A stretch of DNA of 64,000 nucleotides from Klebsiella oxytoca (lineage in GTDB: Bacteria; Pseudomonadota; Gammaproteobacteria; Enterobacterales; Enterobacteriaceae): assembly GCF_009707385.1 (NCBI RefSeq), contig NZ_CP046115.1, positions 2,480,001 to 2,544,000 of the forward strand, given 5' to 3'. Positions 17,497-25,663 of the stretch are shown here, piece after piece. The position numbers and the translations under genes are program-made. Below the pieces are notes generated by a model. The model was not told the origin of the DNA, did not search any database, and saw only the letters and a program-made list of their open reading frames with translations. How positions within the stretch are numbered: the first letter of the stretch is position 1; each line of letters starts with the position of its first letter.

Positions 17497-17967
17497 ATGA
17501 AAGAAATTAATCTGTACGCAATAGGTAGAATTACTTTGGCTGATGATAAAGTAAAAATCATTCTGCATCCTCCTTACCGTTCTGGTTTAAAAGGAATAGA
17601 AGGCTATAGTCATGCTACTCTATTATGGTGGTGTGATGGTTGCGATGATAAATCGTCTCGTCAGACTGTTATTACATCAACTCCTTATACTGAAGATGAA
17701 ATGGGAGTATTTGCTACTCGCTCTCCGCAAAGACCGAATACAATAGCGATTACAACAACAGAAATATTGCATGTTGATTTAAACGCTGGATTGCTCATTG
17801 TATCCTGGATTGATGCGGAAAATGGTAGTCCAGTTATAGATATTAAACCTTACATTCCCAGTTTAGATCGTGTCGAAAATCCCATAACCCCTGGGTATTT
17901 ATCTGGCTGGCCCAGTTCTTTAGAAAAGTCTGCTGATTTTGACTGGTCTTCAGTTTTAACTTATTGA
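17497..17967 (+). CDS. Short TrmO/TsaA-family protein
   Basis: 156 residues, preceded by AAAGGGA. It matches the TsaA (TrmO) beta-barrel domain: GYSHATLLWWCDG near 45 and the hallmark GVFATRSPQRPNTIAITTTEI near 85, usually GVFATRSPxRPNPIG. E. coli TrmO (235 residues) methylates N6 of t6A37 in tRNA-Thr with SAM. This protein lacks the C-terminal domain of that enzyme and carries T-I-A-I-T after the signature rather than the usual P-I-G-L-S. It may therefore be a small paralogue with a different substrate. It sits alone in an AT-rich accessory region beside the second Asd. Confidence 0.75.
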   Translation: MKEINLYAIGRITLADDKVKIILHPPYRSGLKGIEGYSHATLLWWCDGCDDKSSRQTVITSTPYTEDEMGVFATRSPQRPNTIAITTTEILHVDLNAGLLIVSWIDAENGSPVIDIKPYIPSLDRVENPITPGYLSGWPSSLEKSADFDWSSVLTY

Positions 17968-18416
17968 TAAAGCCGGAAACCCATATCTCAATCACAAACC
18001 TCTTCCATGAGCGGGATAGAAAGTTTTATCCGTAATGCTTTATATTATTGAACAGGCTTTGTTGAATAATTCAGGGTTAGCTGACAAGATGTCTCATGTA
18101 TATATCGTGAATGCACGAGGGCTTATCCCTGTCCCCTATGGGGTGGGGATCTGCTGTTGCAAAATACTGGCGTAGAGATAGCGAACAATATTGGATCCGC
18201 TCAGTATCACTGCCACACCTGCATAGGCTCGTCCATCATACGTGAGCGGCTGGAAGCCTGGAGCAGGCGGTGCTGCGCTGTCGCCGTATCGTGGTCCAGG
18301 TTTGTACGGGCTGCCATTTCCTGCTTTTCCCGGAATCTCAAGAAAACAATAAACATGCTTGATTATGCCAGAAAATATTAAATAGCATATTCAGGCTTCC
18401 TTGCCCTTGTCTCTCG
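17968..18416. other. Gene-free stretch with IS-end and plasmid-like debris
   Basis: 449 bases between the TrmO-like gene and the ThDP-enzyme stop. It contains an IS903-type terminal repeat (18055-18072) and a 49-codon minus-strand frame (18207-18356, with motif REKQEMAARTNLDHDTATAQ) that looks coding-like but has no partner or ribosome binding site. The rest holds nothing I can identify. It reads as a scar of former mobile DNA. Confidence 0.5.
18055..18072 (+). mobile_element. IS903/IS5-family terminal inverted repeat remnant
   Basis: GGCTTTGTTGAATAATTC matches 16 of 18 bases of the IS903-type end (ending AATAAATC) as I recall it. No transposase gene and no second end are visible nearby, so only a solo end remains. 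Confidence 0.45.
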
Positions 18417-20063
18417 TCAATCATTAAACTGCGGGTGGAGAAATTTCCACGGGTTGCTGTCGCTGCCGCGCGCTACCGCTACTTCAATTAACACCGGTTT
18501 ATCAGCGGCGAATGCTTGTTCCAGCGCCTGGCGCAGCATTTGCGGCGTAGTGACACGTATCCCCTGCACGCCGAAAGCTTCAGCGAACTTCACGAAATCC
18601 GGATTTACCAACTCAGAACCAATAAAACGGCCGGCGAAGCTCTGCTGCTGATCGCGGTAAACATTGCCATAAGACTGGTTATTGAATACCACGGTGACCA
18701 GATTAATGTTGTACTGCACTGCCGTTGCCAGCTCCTGAGCGGCAAACATAAAACCACCATCGCCGCAGATAGACAATACCGCTATGCCGGGATTGGCTAC
18801 TTTAACCCCCAGCGCCGTCGGGAAGCCGTAACCGAGAGTTCCCTGATGGCCGGAGGATATAAAAGTGCGCGGCTGGTACATCGGTAAACCAAAGATAGCG
18901 GTAAATCCGACCTGTGATACCTCGTCAATGAAGATCCCATCGCGCGGCAGTACTTCGCGAATTGCCTGTAAATAACTGACCTGCGGCTGGATTTTCTTAA
19001 TGGCTGCGGCGGCGATTTCTTTGGTTTCCGCCAGCGTCTGGTCGCGTCGCGGTGGTGTCCCGGTTGCGCTAACAGCGCTAATCAATGCCCGGGCGCCGTC
19101 AGACGCATCGCTGATGATATTGATATCTGCCTTCAGGCGTCGCACTTCGCCGGCATCAATATCAATGCGAATAATTTTCAGCCCCTGAGGACGGTAATTC
19201 CAGCGAATATCCAGCAGCTCAAAGCGTGAACCGATCACAATCGCCACATCGGTCTGCGGCCAGAGACGAGCCCCGGAAACCACGTTGAACCCCAGCGGAT
19301 GATCGTCAGCCATAATCCCACGGCCGCCGCGGAAACTGACCACCGGCGCGCCAAGAGTTTCGGCCAGCGCCCTCACTTCCGGCGCTGCATCTGAAGCACC
19401 GCTGCCGACAAATATCATCGGCGCCCGGCAGTTCTGGAGAAGTTTCGCTGCCGCGTCGACAGCATCAGTATCTACCGGCGGTTTCGGTTTCTGCGCCAGC
19501 GGCGCAACACCATCCACCCGCGCCGTACGGGTGAAGAAATCCCATCCCGCCTGTAGCGCCACCATCCCTTGTCTGCCGGATGTCATCTCCTGAAACGCGC
19601 GGGCAACCAGCCACGGCGCGTCGCAGGGCTGCTCAATGTGGGCACTCCATTTTCCGATATGGCCGAGGATATCAAGCTGACGTGGTAGCTCATGTAGTTG
19701 ACCGCGCCCACGGTCTTTGTAAGCCGATTCGACATCGCCGGTCAGAGCCAGTACCGGCGCGTTACAGCCGTGGGCGGTTAACAGTGCCGCACTGGCGTTA
19801 AGAATACCAGGCCCCGGGACAACGGCGCATACCCCGGGTTGTCCGGTGGATCGGGCATAACCGTAGGCCATATAGGCGCTGGTTTGTTCATGCCGGGCGC
19901 CAATCGTGCGAATTGCCTGTCTGTTGCGCGCTAAGGCATCGGTCAGGCCATAAATTTGCGCGCCGGGTAAGGCAAACACAGTATCCACATGGTGGTGTTT
20001 CAGGCCATTAACGATAGCATCTCCGCCCGTCATATGCTGCGGCGTATTCTGGTCATTATTCAT
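18417..20063 (-). CDS. Thiamine-diphosphate-dependent enzyme, acetolactate-synthase-like
   Basis: 548 residues from MNNDQNTPQHMTGG; the GAGGAT seven bases upstream favours this start over one six codons earlier. It has the three-domain ThDP fold. The N-terminal PYR domain carries the activating glutamate in RHEQTSAYMAYGYAR. The central domain has GSRFELLDIRWNYRP. The C-terminal PP domain has the GDG...NN motif as ICGDGGFMFAAQEL to VVFNNQSYGNVYR. Family members decarboxylate 2-oxo acids or condense them; sequence alone does not choose between acetolactate synthase, benzoylformate or indolepyruvate-type activities. No small regulatory ALS subunit is adjacent, which argues against a biosynthetic AHAS. 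Its neighbour is a same-strand LysR gene, with aromatic-catabolism genes beyond it. Confidence 0.85.
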   Translation of the reverse strand: MNNDQNTPQHMTGGDAIVNGLKHHHVDTVFALPGAQIYGLTDALARNRQAIRTIGARHEQTSAYMAYGYARSTGQPGVCAVVPGPGILNASAALLTAHGCNAPVLALTGDVESAYKDRGRGQLHELPRQLDILGHIGKWSAHIEQPCDAPWLVARAFQEMTSGRQGMVALQAGWDFFTRTARVDGVAPLAQKPKPPVDTDAVDAAAKLLQNCRAPMIFVGSGASDAAPEVRALAETLGAPVVSFRGGRGIMADDHPLGFNVVSGARLWPQTDVAIVIGSRFELLDIRWNYRPQGLKIIRIDIDAGEVRRLKADINIISDASDGARALISAVSATGTPPRRDQTLAETKEIAAAAIKKIQPQVSYLQAIREVLPRDGIFIDEVSQVGFTAIFGLPMYQPRTFISSGHQGTLGYGFPTALGVKVANPGIAVLSICGDGGFMFAAQELATAVQYNINLVTVVFNNQSYGNVYRDQQQSFAGRFIGSELVNPDFVKFAEAFGVQGIRVTTPQMLRQALEQAFAADKPVLIEVAVARGSDSNPWKFLHPQFND

Positions 20064-20298
20064 ATTAAGATCCTCATTCATGATTAGCGGCTGGTGAATG
20101 GCACGTAATGCACTTCCATATGCTCTCTGACTGATGAGTAAACTCCGTTATTAAATAAATAATCAGGCTTCCTGATGTCCTTTTGATAATTAATTTGCGG
20201 CGCTAATGGTGTGGTAAAAAATACTTCTCCGGATATCTGTTATTACGTTAGCAGTCATCGGCACCGGCGAACATGTCGGCCCGGGAATAGTTGCCATG

Positions 20299-21243
20299 TC
20301 AATATGACATGTTTTGACTCCCGGGATTTAACGAGGCCGACGCCTGACAGTGCTGATAGACAAATTGCCGAAACCACTGATGTTCCGGGGAGTTATGAGT
20401 TCGGCGGTGCCAGACAACCCAATAGCGAAAACGCCAGGTGGCGAAATCCAGTGGCCGCCAGGTTAATGGCCGTGTTCCAACACTGTGCTCCAGTAAATAT
20501 CGGGGAATGGTTAACAGGTTGTCCGATTGCGCGGCCACGTCCAGCGCGGCGGAGAAAAACGGCACCGACAGACGAATGACCCTGCTGACCTGTTGCTGCT
20601 TCAGGTAATTATCAATAAAACCGTCTTTATCACCGCCGCCGCTAATTTTGATATGCGACCAGTTAAGATAATCGCTAAGGGTAATTTTTTCCGCGTTGGC
20701 AAGTGAGTGATCGCTACGTAAACAACAGACTGGAATATCATCGCCGATGATTCGGCCATGAAATTCCGGCGGCGCATCTTCAACCAGCGTGGTGGCGAGG
20801 TCCACCTTACCGCTGGACAGCCAGTCGTAACGATTGGGTTGCCAGGTCAGATAATCAATGCAAACCCCTGGCGCGACTTGCCTCAGGTGACGGATTAAGT
20901 CCGGCAGAATGTGTGTGGCGACATAATCGGAGGCCGCAATGGAGAACCGGCGGGTACAACTCCCGGGATCGAAGATCAACGGCTGCGCCAGCGAGTCGAG
21001 ATTTTGTAATATCTGGCTCAGCGGGGTGAGCAGCGCACTGGCTTTATCCGTTAACAGAAACTGTTTCCCCTGACGAACCAGCAACGGATCATCAAAGGCA
21101 GCACGATAATGGGCTAACTGGCGACTGAGGGCCGACTGGCTGCTGCCCATGGTCGCGGCAGCGTGGGTCAGGTTGCGCTGTTCAAGAATAACCAGCAGGG
21201 TTTTCAACTGGATAATACTCAATGAGGAAAACAGTGAATTCAT
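20299..21243 (-). CDS. LysR-family transcriptional regulator
   Basis: 314 residues from MNSLFSSLSIIQLKTL, with GAG six bases upstream; an ATG eight codons earlier is also possible. The N-terminal winged helix reads LVILEQRNLTHAAATMGSSQ followed by SALSRQLAHYRAAFDDPLLV. The effector domain follows (about 90-300), with SIAASDYVATHILPDLIRHL. It lies between the ThDP enzyme (same strand, 235 bp downstream) and the divergent dioxygenase-remnant/HpaX pair, so it probably controls one or both; the effector could be an aromatic acid (inference from context only). Confidence 0.85.
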   Translation of the reverse strand: MNSLFSSLSIIQLKTLLVILEQRNLTHAAATMGSSQSALSRQLAHYRAAFDDPLLVRQGKQFLLTDKASALLTPLSQILQNLDSLAQPLIFDPGSCTRRFSIAASDYVATHILPDLIRHLRQVAPGVCIDYLTWQPNRYDWLSSGKVDLATTLVEDAPPEFHGRIIGDDIPVCCLRSDHSLANAEKITLSDYLNWSHIKISGGGDKDGFIDNYLKQQQVSRVIRLSVPFFSAALDVAAQSDNLLTIPRYLLEHSVGTRPLTWRPLDFATWRFRYWVVWHRRTHNSPEHQWFRQFVYQHCQASASLNPGSQNMSY

Positions 21244-21615
21244 GCGTTTCTCGCTTTCGCTTATCATTAGTTAAACCACAATGTCCTCATTTTTATCGCA
21301 GGCCAATACTATTAATATGTTAATAATATGGTATGGATCACAAATCAGAGAAGTTGTTTTTTTGCGCATTTATTAGATGATTTGATAATGCAATGAAATT
21401 AAACATTATTTTATCTTTACATCCCTTCGCCTTGCCCGGATTACTTTAAAATAAACTGCTTGATATCGCCGGGATAAAGGCTTAAATAAATAAAATGTTA
21501 ATATATTAATAAAACCATAATAAACCTCTGGGCAAGTGTCCGCGGCTGGCTGTGGCCTGTCGCCGTGGTGCAAATTGCGCTGATATGCACATCGATAACC
21601 CTGAGAGACCCTACA
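21244..21615. promoter_or_regulatory. Divergent promoter region between LysR regulator and dioxygenase-like gene
   Basis: 372 bases, AT-rich near the LysR start and GC-rich near 21540-21600. It must hold both divergent promoters and the LysR operator; I could not pick out a convincing T-N11-A dyad or a clear -35/-10 pair by eye. Confidence 0.45.
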
Positions 21616-22290
21616 ATGACGATTGAAAATGTAATAGCCGCTGTACCGGCACCGGATATTTTGCGCTGTGCTTATATGGAGATACAGGTTACCGACCTGC
21701 GGGCCGCCCGCGAATTCTATGTCGATATTCTCGGCCTGACGGTCACCGCAGAGGACGACCAGCATATTTACCTGCGCTCCATTGAGGAGTTTATTCACCA
21801 TAACCTCGTTCTGCGCCAGGGGCCTATTGCCGCCATGGCGGCCTTCTCTTTCCGGGTGCGTAGTCCGGAAGATGTCGACAGGGCTGAGGCCTGGTTCCGG
21901 GCTCGGGGATACCGGACCGAGCGCCGCAAAGAAGGATTCACCCGCGGGATAGGCGATTCCGTACGCGTTGAAGATCCGCTCGGCTTCCTACGCGATCCTG
22001 ACGGCCATCGTATTGAGATCTACACCCAGGACTACTACACCGGCGATCCGGACAACCCGGTGATGGGCTGGGGTATTCACGACAACCAGCGCCGCGACTG
22101 GTGGGGTAATCCGGTGGTCGCGAGCTGGTATACCGAAGGCTCACTGGTTATGGATCTGGATGGCAACCCCCAGCCGGTCACAGAGCGCAGCGAGCCGAGC
22201 GAAATGGCGGTCACTATCGGTGCCGATGGTTTCTCTTACACCCGTAAAGACGATGTTCTGGAAGGTTTCCGGCTCGGCAACAGCCTGTAA
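21616..22290 (+). CDS. Internally deleted homoprotocatechuate 2,3-dioxygenase-like protein (VOC family)
   Basis: 224 residues. The N-terminal 124 match the first VOC module of homoprotocatechuate (3,4-dihydroxyphenylacetate) 2,3-dioxygenase: SVPAPDIVRCAYMEI-like start, LRSIEEFIHHNLVLRQGP, TERRKEGFTRGIGDSVRVED. After PLGF (F124, about 21987) the sequence jumps to RDPDGHRIEIYTQDYYTGDP and the normal C-terminal tail (HDNQRRDWWGNPVV ... DGFSYTRK). The full-length enzyme has about 365 residues, so about 140 are missing in frame. In the Brevibacterium enzyme the metal ligands are His155, His214 and Glu267; both histidines fall in the missing part and only the glutamate (here Glu134) remains. Ring-cleaving activity is therefore unlikely. 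The start has no strong ribosome binding site. An HpaX-like permease follows 17 bases later. Confidence 0.85.
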   Translation: MTIENVIAAVPAPDILRCAYMEIQVTDLRAAREFYVDILGLTVTAEDDQHIYLRSIEEFIHHNLVLRQGPIAAMAAFSFRVRSPEDVDRAEAWFRARGYRTERRKEGFTRGIGDSVRVEDPLGFLRDPDGHRIEIYTQDYYTGDPDNPVMGWGIHDNQRRDWWGNPVVASWYTEGSLVMDLDGNPQPVTERSEPSEMAVTIGADGFSYTRKDDVLEGFRLGNSL

Positions 22291-22307
22291 CGGTCAAGGA
22301 GAGAAGT

Positions 22308-23681
22308 ATGTCAACATTAGCTCAATCTGCGCAGGAGAATCACGCGACGGCCGATGAACAGCGGGTAATGAGTAAGCTGTTCCGCCGCCTGGTGGCGTTC
22401 CTGTTCGTTTTATTCGTATTCTCCTTCCTGGACCGCATCAATATCGGTTTTGCCGGGTTGACCATGAGCCAGGATCTGGGGCTGACCTCCACGATGTTTG
22501 GCCTTGCCGCGACGCTGTTTTACGTCACCTACGTGCTGTTCGGAGTGCCGAGCAATATTATGCTCAGCCGGGTTGGGGCACGGCGCTGGATCGCCGTCAT
22601 TATGGTGGTCTGGGGCGTGGCGTCTACCTGTACCCTGTTTGCCACCAGCGCCGGTACGCTGTATGCGCTACGTATGATTGTCGGTGTTGCTGAGGCTGGC
22701 TTTGTGCCGGGTATTCTGCTGTATCTCACCTGGTGGTTTCCGTCCTGGTATCGGGCCCGCGCCAACGCGCTATTTATGATCGCTATGCCGCTGACGATGA
22801 TGTTCGGATCGATGCTTTCCGGCTATATTCTGGCGCTGGACGGGGTGATGAACCTCAGGGGCTGGCAATGGTTATTCCTGCTGGAAGGGCTGCCGTCGGT
22901 GATCCTTGGCGTAGTGACCTGGTTTTATCTTGATGATAAACCGGCGGATGCAAAATGGCTGAACGCTGATGAAAAACAGACTCTTCAACGGATGATGGAA
23001 AGCGATCGCAGCGTCAACCGGAAGATGTTGACCTCCCGGCCCGTTTCGCTGTGGCGCGAAATTTTTACCCCGGTAGTAGTGCTCTATATTCTCGCCTACT
23101 TCTGCCTCACTAATAGTCTCAGCGCCATCAATATCTGGACGCCGCAAATCCTCAAAAGCTTTAATGTCTCCAGCAGCAATATTACCGTCGGTCTGTTGGC
23201 GGCGATCCCCCAGTTTTGCACCATCGTGGTGATGATGTGGTGGAGCAAACGTTCCGATCGCCTCAAGGAACGTAAGCGTCATACAATCTACCCTTACCTG
23301 TTTTCCGCCGCTGGCTGGCTGCTGACATCGCTGACCGCACATCCGCTGATTCAGTTGTTGGGTCTGATAATGGCCTCAGCCGGAGCATTCACCGCCATGA
23401 CGCTGTTCTGGACTACGCCCGATCGGGCGATCAGCGTCGGCGCTCAAGCAGTTGTGCTGGCGACTATCAGCGGCGCGGGCAATATTGGCTCCGGGCTTAG
23501 CCCACTGCTGATTGGGGTAATTCATGATATGACCGGGAATTTTAATGCCGGCTTGTGGTTTATGGCTGGGTTACTGATTATCGGCGCGCTGGTACTGGCA
23601 TATATACCAATGGGCGGGGTGCAGGCGGCGACCAAAATCGTCTGCGATAAGCCCGTCGGCCGTCGGCCCTTCTGGCAGTGA
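22308..23681 (+). CDS. MFS transporter, HpaX-like (4-hydroxyphenylacetate permease family)
   Basis: 457 residues, about 12 membrane segments, of the anion:cation symporter branch of the MFS. Family signs are FSFLDRINIGFAGLTMSQDL in the first segment, LTWWFPSWYRARANALFM in the loop after segment 4, and GWQWLFLLEGLPSVILG. It resembles HpaX, which imports 4-hydroxyphenylacetate in enterobacterial hpa clusters. It starts 17 bases after the dioxygenase-like gene with GGAGAGAAGT as ribosome binding site, so the two are co-transcribed. It appears intact, unlike its partner. The substrate is inferred, not shown. Confidence 0.82.
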   Translation: MSTLAQSAQENHATADEQRVMSKLFRRLVAFLFVLFVFSFLDRINIGFAGLTMSQDLGLTSTMFGLAATLFYVTYVLFGVPSNIMLSRVGARRWIAVIMVVWGVASTCTLFATSAGTLYALRMIVGVAEAGFVPGILLYLTWWFPSWYRARANALFMIAMPLTMMFGSMLSGYILALDGVMNLRGWQWLFLLEGLPSVILGVVTWFYLDDKPADAKWLNADEKQTLQRMMESDRSVNRKMLTSRPVSLWREIFTPVVVLYILAYFCLTNSLSAINIWTPQILKSFNVSSSNITVGLLAAIPQFCTIVVMMWWSKRSDRLKERKRHTIYPYLFSAAGWLLTSLTAHPLIQLLGLIMASAGAFTAMTLFWTTPDRAISVGAQAVVLATISGAGNIGSGLSPLLIGVIHDMTGNFNAGLWFMAGLLIIGALVLAYIPMGGVQAATKIVCDKPVGRRPFWQ

Positions 23682-23732
23682 TTCGCCGCCGGACCAATCA
23701 CAGCGGTATCGGTCAGCGCAGGGAACGCGCGC

Positions 23733-24319
23733 TTAACCGTTCTCCTGGCGGACATACAGATACGCCGTCGCCCGGGAGATGCCGAGATGCTGGGCCACGG
23801 TGTCCATAGACTTACGTAATGCCTGAATTAAGGCTTTGCGGTCAGCAACGTTGAGCGCTCTGGCCGTGGTCGTGCGCTTTGCCGCATAGCTGTCGATGCG
23901 CTGGCGAATGGCTTCGGAACCGGTAGCCGGCTCAAGATGTTCGACCACCGCACTGCTTTCAATCTCCGTGAACTGCGCCAGAGCGCTCTGTATTCCCGAA
24001 ATAGCGTGATATCCACATTCAGGCACAGGGCGGCGACATATTTACCACTGCTGTCTTTAATGCCGATGGAGGCGCTCTTTACCGGCCGGCCATCCGCAAA
24101 CTGGTTGGCATAGTTAGCAATAATACTGGGGAAGTCTGGTGACGCAATACGCGCCAGTCCCAGCTCGGTAGCCGGCTGTAATCCGACACGTCTCCGCCAG
24201 ATATGGGACGAATACCAGGCATCACAGAGCACGGTCGTCACTGAACCGGTTGCCGAGCTGCCCGTGGAAGTGGCTGAAGTAGTGAATGCAGCCTCCGCCG
24301 CGCTGTCCGAACGCATCAT
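23733..24319 (-). pseudogene. Decayed YheO/DauR-type regulator (PAS_6 + HTH)
   Basis: The C-terminal part (23733 to about 23990) is a clear YheO-family helix-turn-helix: ADRKALIQALRKSMDTVAQH then LGISRATAYLYVRQENG. The PAS-like part reads in another frame upstream: ATELGLARIASPDFPSIIAN and KSASIGIKDSSGKYVAALCL then NVDITLF. The two frames switch in TTTCGGGAATAC around 23990-24000, a frameshift. Before about 24230 the N-terminal sequence is no longer family-like. Normally these are about 220-residue regulators that respond to small metabolites. It lies 51 bp beyond the HpaX-like gene, convergent to it, and may once have controlled that operon. Confidence 0.65.
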
Positions 24320-24379
24320 GGGTGGATAGCCTGAGCCACGTAGCCCGATCCTCCGCTACGCCCGCCATCAGGGCTTTCA

Positions 24380-24883
24380 ATTTCGCCGCTGATTAAAGAG
24401 CTCGTCGACCGCTTAACGATAGAGGAGGTTGATTATCCGGCGGAGAGCCATGTCGGCCGATTGATCAGAGTGACGCTCGATGAACTTGCCGCCATGCCGC
24501 AGCAGAAATTAAGCCTGCCGGTTTCGGCGCACCCTAAGATCCGCGCTATGGCGGATGCGCTGGTCAGCCACCCGGAGGATCGCAGTACCTTTAAAGTTTG
24601 GGCGAAACGGCTGGCACTCAGCGAGCGCTCATTAGCCCGCCTGATGCTGCGCGAAACCGGGCTGACCTTCGGGCGATGGCGTCAGCAGCTGCATTTGATT
24701 ATTGCCCTGCGGGAGCTGGCAAGCGGGGTATCGGTGCAAAACGTGGCGGCTAATCTGGGCTATGAGTCGGTAAACGCGTTTATCACTATGTTCAGAAAAA
24801 CGATGGGCAGCACGCCCGCGCACTATTTTGCCGGTCGAAGAACGGCGGATCCCGCAGTGATGCCTGTCCTTGATAAGGCGTGA
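24380..24883 (+). pseudogene. 5'-truncated AraC-family regulator (NimR-like C-terminal half)
   Basis: The frame reads ISPLIKELVDRLTIEEVDYP from about 24380 without a start codon, then LIRVTLDELAAMPQQKLSLP, and a complete AraC-type DNA-binding domain: WAKRLALSERSLARLMLRET and VAANLGYESVNAFITMFRKT ending GSTPAHYFAGRR. The cupin-like N-terminal half (about 100 residues) expected for this family is missing; the upstream DNA belongs to the decayed YheO gene. A TTG at 24461 could initiate a 140-residue C-terminal fragment. Most likely a deletion joined two regulator genes head to head. Confidence 0.6.
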
Positions 24884-24940
24884 GGCGAAGCTGGCAGTAA
24901 GCCGCCAGCCAAACTGTTCGGGGCAGAGACTGCAACGGGA

Positions 24941-25336
24941 TCAACGCTGAGAGCGTAAGCCTTTTTCCGACAGGGGAGCTGATTGCTGGCGTAACCCCTG
25001 CGTTTGCGCGCAGCCGATACTGCGTCGCCACGCGCCTGGGGCCTGGCCAAACTGACGCTTGAAGCTGCGGTTGAAGGACTGCTGGGAGTCAAAGCCGAGG
25101 GCGATAGCCACGTTCAAAATGGGCTCATCGCTGTGGGCCAGCCGTTCGACCGATTTTTGCAGCTTTTGCGCGCGAATATACTCGGCAAGAGGATAGCCGG
25201 TATGTTCTTTGAATATCCGCTGCAGGTGCCATTTCGAATAGCCGGCTCGCCTGGAAACGGTGTCAATGTTGAGACGACTATCGAGATTATTATCGATCCA
25301 GTCGAGTAAATCGTGAATAAATGCGCCAGTGTTCAT
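24941..25336 (-). CDS. rarA: RarA, AraC-family activator of oqxAB
   Basis: 131 residues, a single-domain MarA/SoxS/RamA-type regulator: DLLDWIDNNLDSRLNIDTVS, YSKWHLQRIFKEHTGYPLAE, then LNVAIALGFDSQQSFNRSFK and FGQAPGAWRR. In Klebsiella pneumoniae RarA activates the OqxAB pump and contributes to low-level multidrug resistance (established). The match to K. pneumoniae RarA, recalled from memory, is high except for an extended C-terminal tail (SIGCAQTQGLRQQ...). It is divergent from oqxA across 327 bp containing two TGCAA dyads. Confidence 0.92.
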   Translation of the reverse strand: MNTGAFIHDLLDWIDNNLDSRLNIDTVSRRAGYSKWHLQRIFKEHTGYPLAEYIRAQKLQKSVERLAHSDEPILNVAIALGFDSQQSFNRSFKRQFGQAPGAWRRSIGCAQTQGLRQQSAPLSEKGLRSQR

Positions 25337-25410
25337 CTTGTTTACCCCACGCAGCTTATTAAAAGCATCTTTATCTGTTGCATTTAAAGGTGGCCGGTTT
25401 TTGCGTTAAT

Positions 25411-25429
25411 TGCAAGTTTTATTGTTGCA
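25411..25429. promoter_or_regulatory. Dyad TGCAA-N9-TTGCA, putative OqxR operator 1
   Basis: TGCAA gttttattg TTGCA, 75 bp upstream of rarA. It shares arm sequence and spacer length with the second dyad at 25483, which suggests one dimeric regulator, most simply OqxR (inference). Confidence 0.45.
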
Positions 25430-25482
25430 TTTAAATCCACGGTAAAAACGCGCCTTTTTCCAGTGCCAGGAATAGCACATAA

Positions 25483-25505
25483 AGTGCAACAATTATTCTT
25501 GCACT
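25483..25505. promoter_or_regulatory. Dyad AGTGCAA-N9-TTGCACT, putative OqxR operator 2
   Basis: Perfect 7 bp arms around caattattc, 159 bp upstream of oqxA. The centres of the two dyads are 74 bp apart, close to seven helical turns. Binding by OqxR (Rrf2 family) is an inference from position. Confidence 0.5.
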
Positions 25506-25663
25506 AAATTTAGCGCCTTCCTACAATCGCCGCGATAGTGTATTCGCAACTGTTACAGTTTTGTGGCGACGATCGACACAAATGGCCTTAGCCAGCCCGG
25601 GCAAAGGAAGCGGCGTTTCCTGCTGCGTCTTGCCCGACGGCTACAATTACCGGAATAAAAATA

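Larger units (their letters stand above)
25337..25663. promoter_or_regulatory. rarA-oqxA divergent control region
   Basis: 327 bases with no gene. It contains the two TGCAA-type dyads, several TTGCATTT boxes near rarA (25378-25385 and 25425-25432), and before oqxA only a weak ribosome binding site (GGAATAAAAATA). Promoters for both rarA and oqxAB must lie here. Confidence 0.6.

Noticed and set aside
14271..18000. Nucleotidyltransferase with TrmO-like, GST and Asd genes as an anti-phage or toxin-antitoxin system
   Set aside because: No HEPN partner, nuclease, or membrane effector is present, and the genes are on different strands with separate promoters. The set is better described as mixed accessory cargo.
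18207..18356. 49-codon minus-strand gene
   Set aside because: Sequence looks somewhat coding-like (REKQEMAARTNLDHD) but lacks a ribosome binding site, a partner and a recognisable family; reported only as debris in the gap entry.
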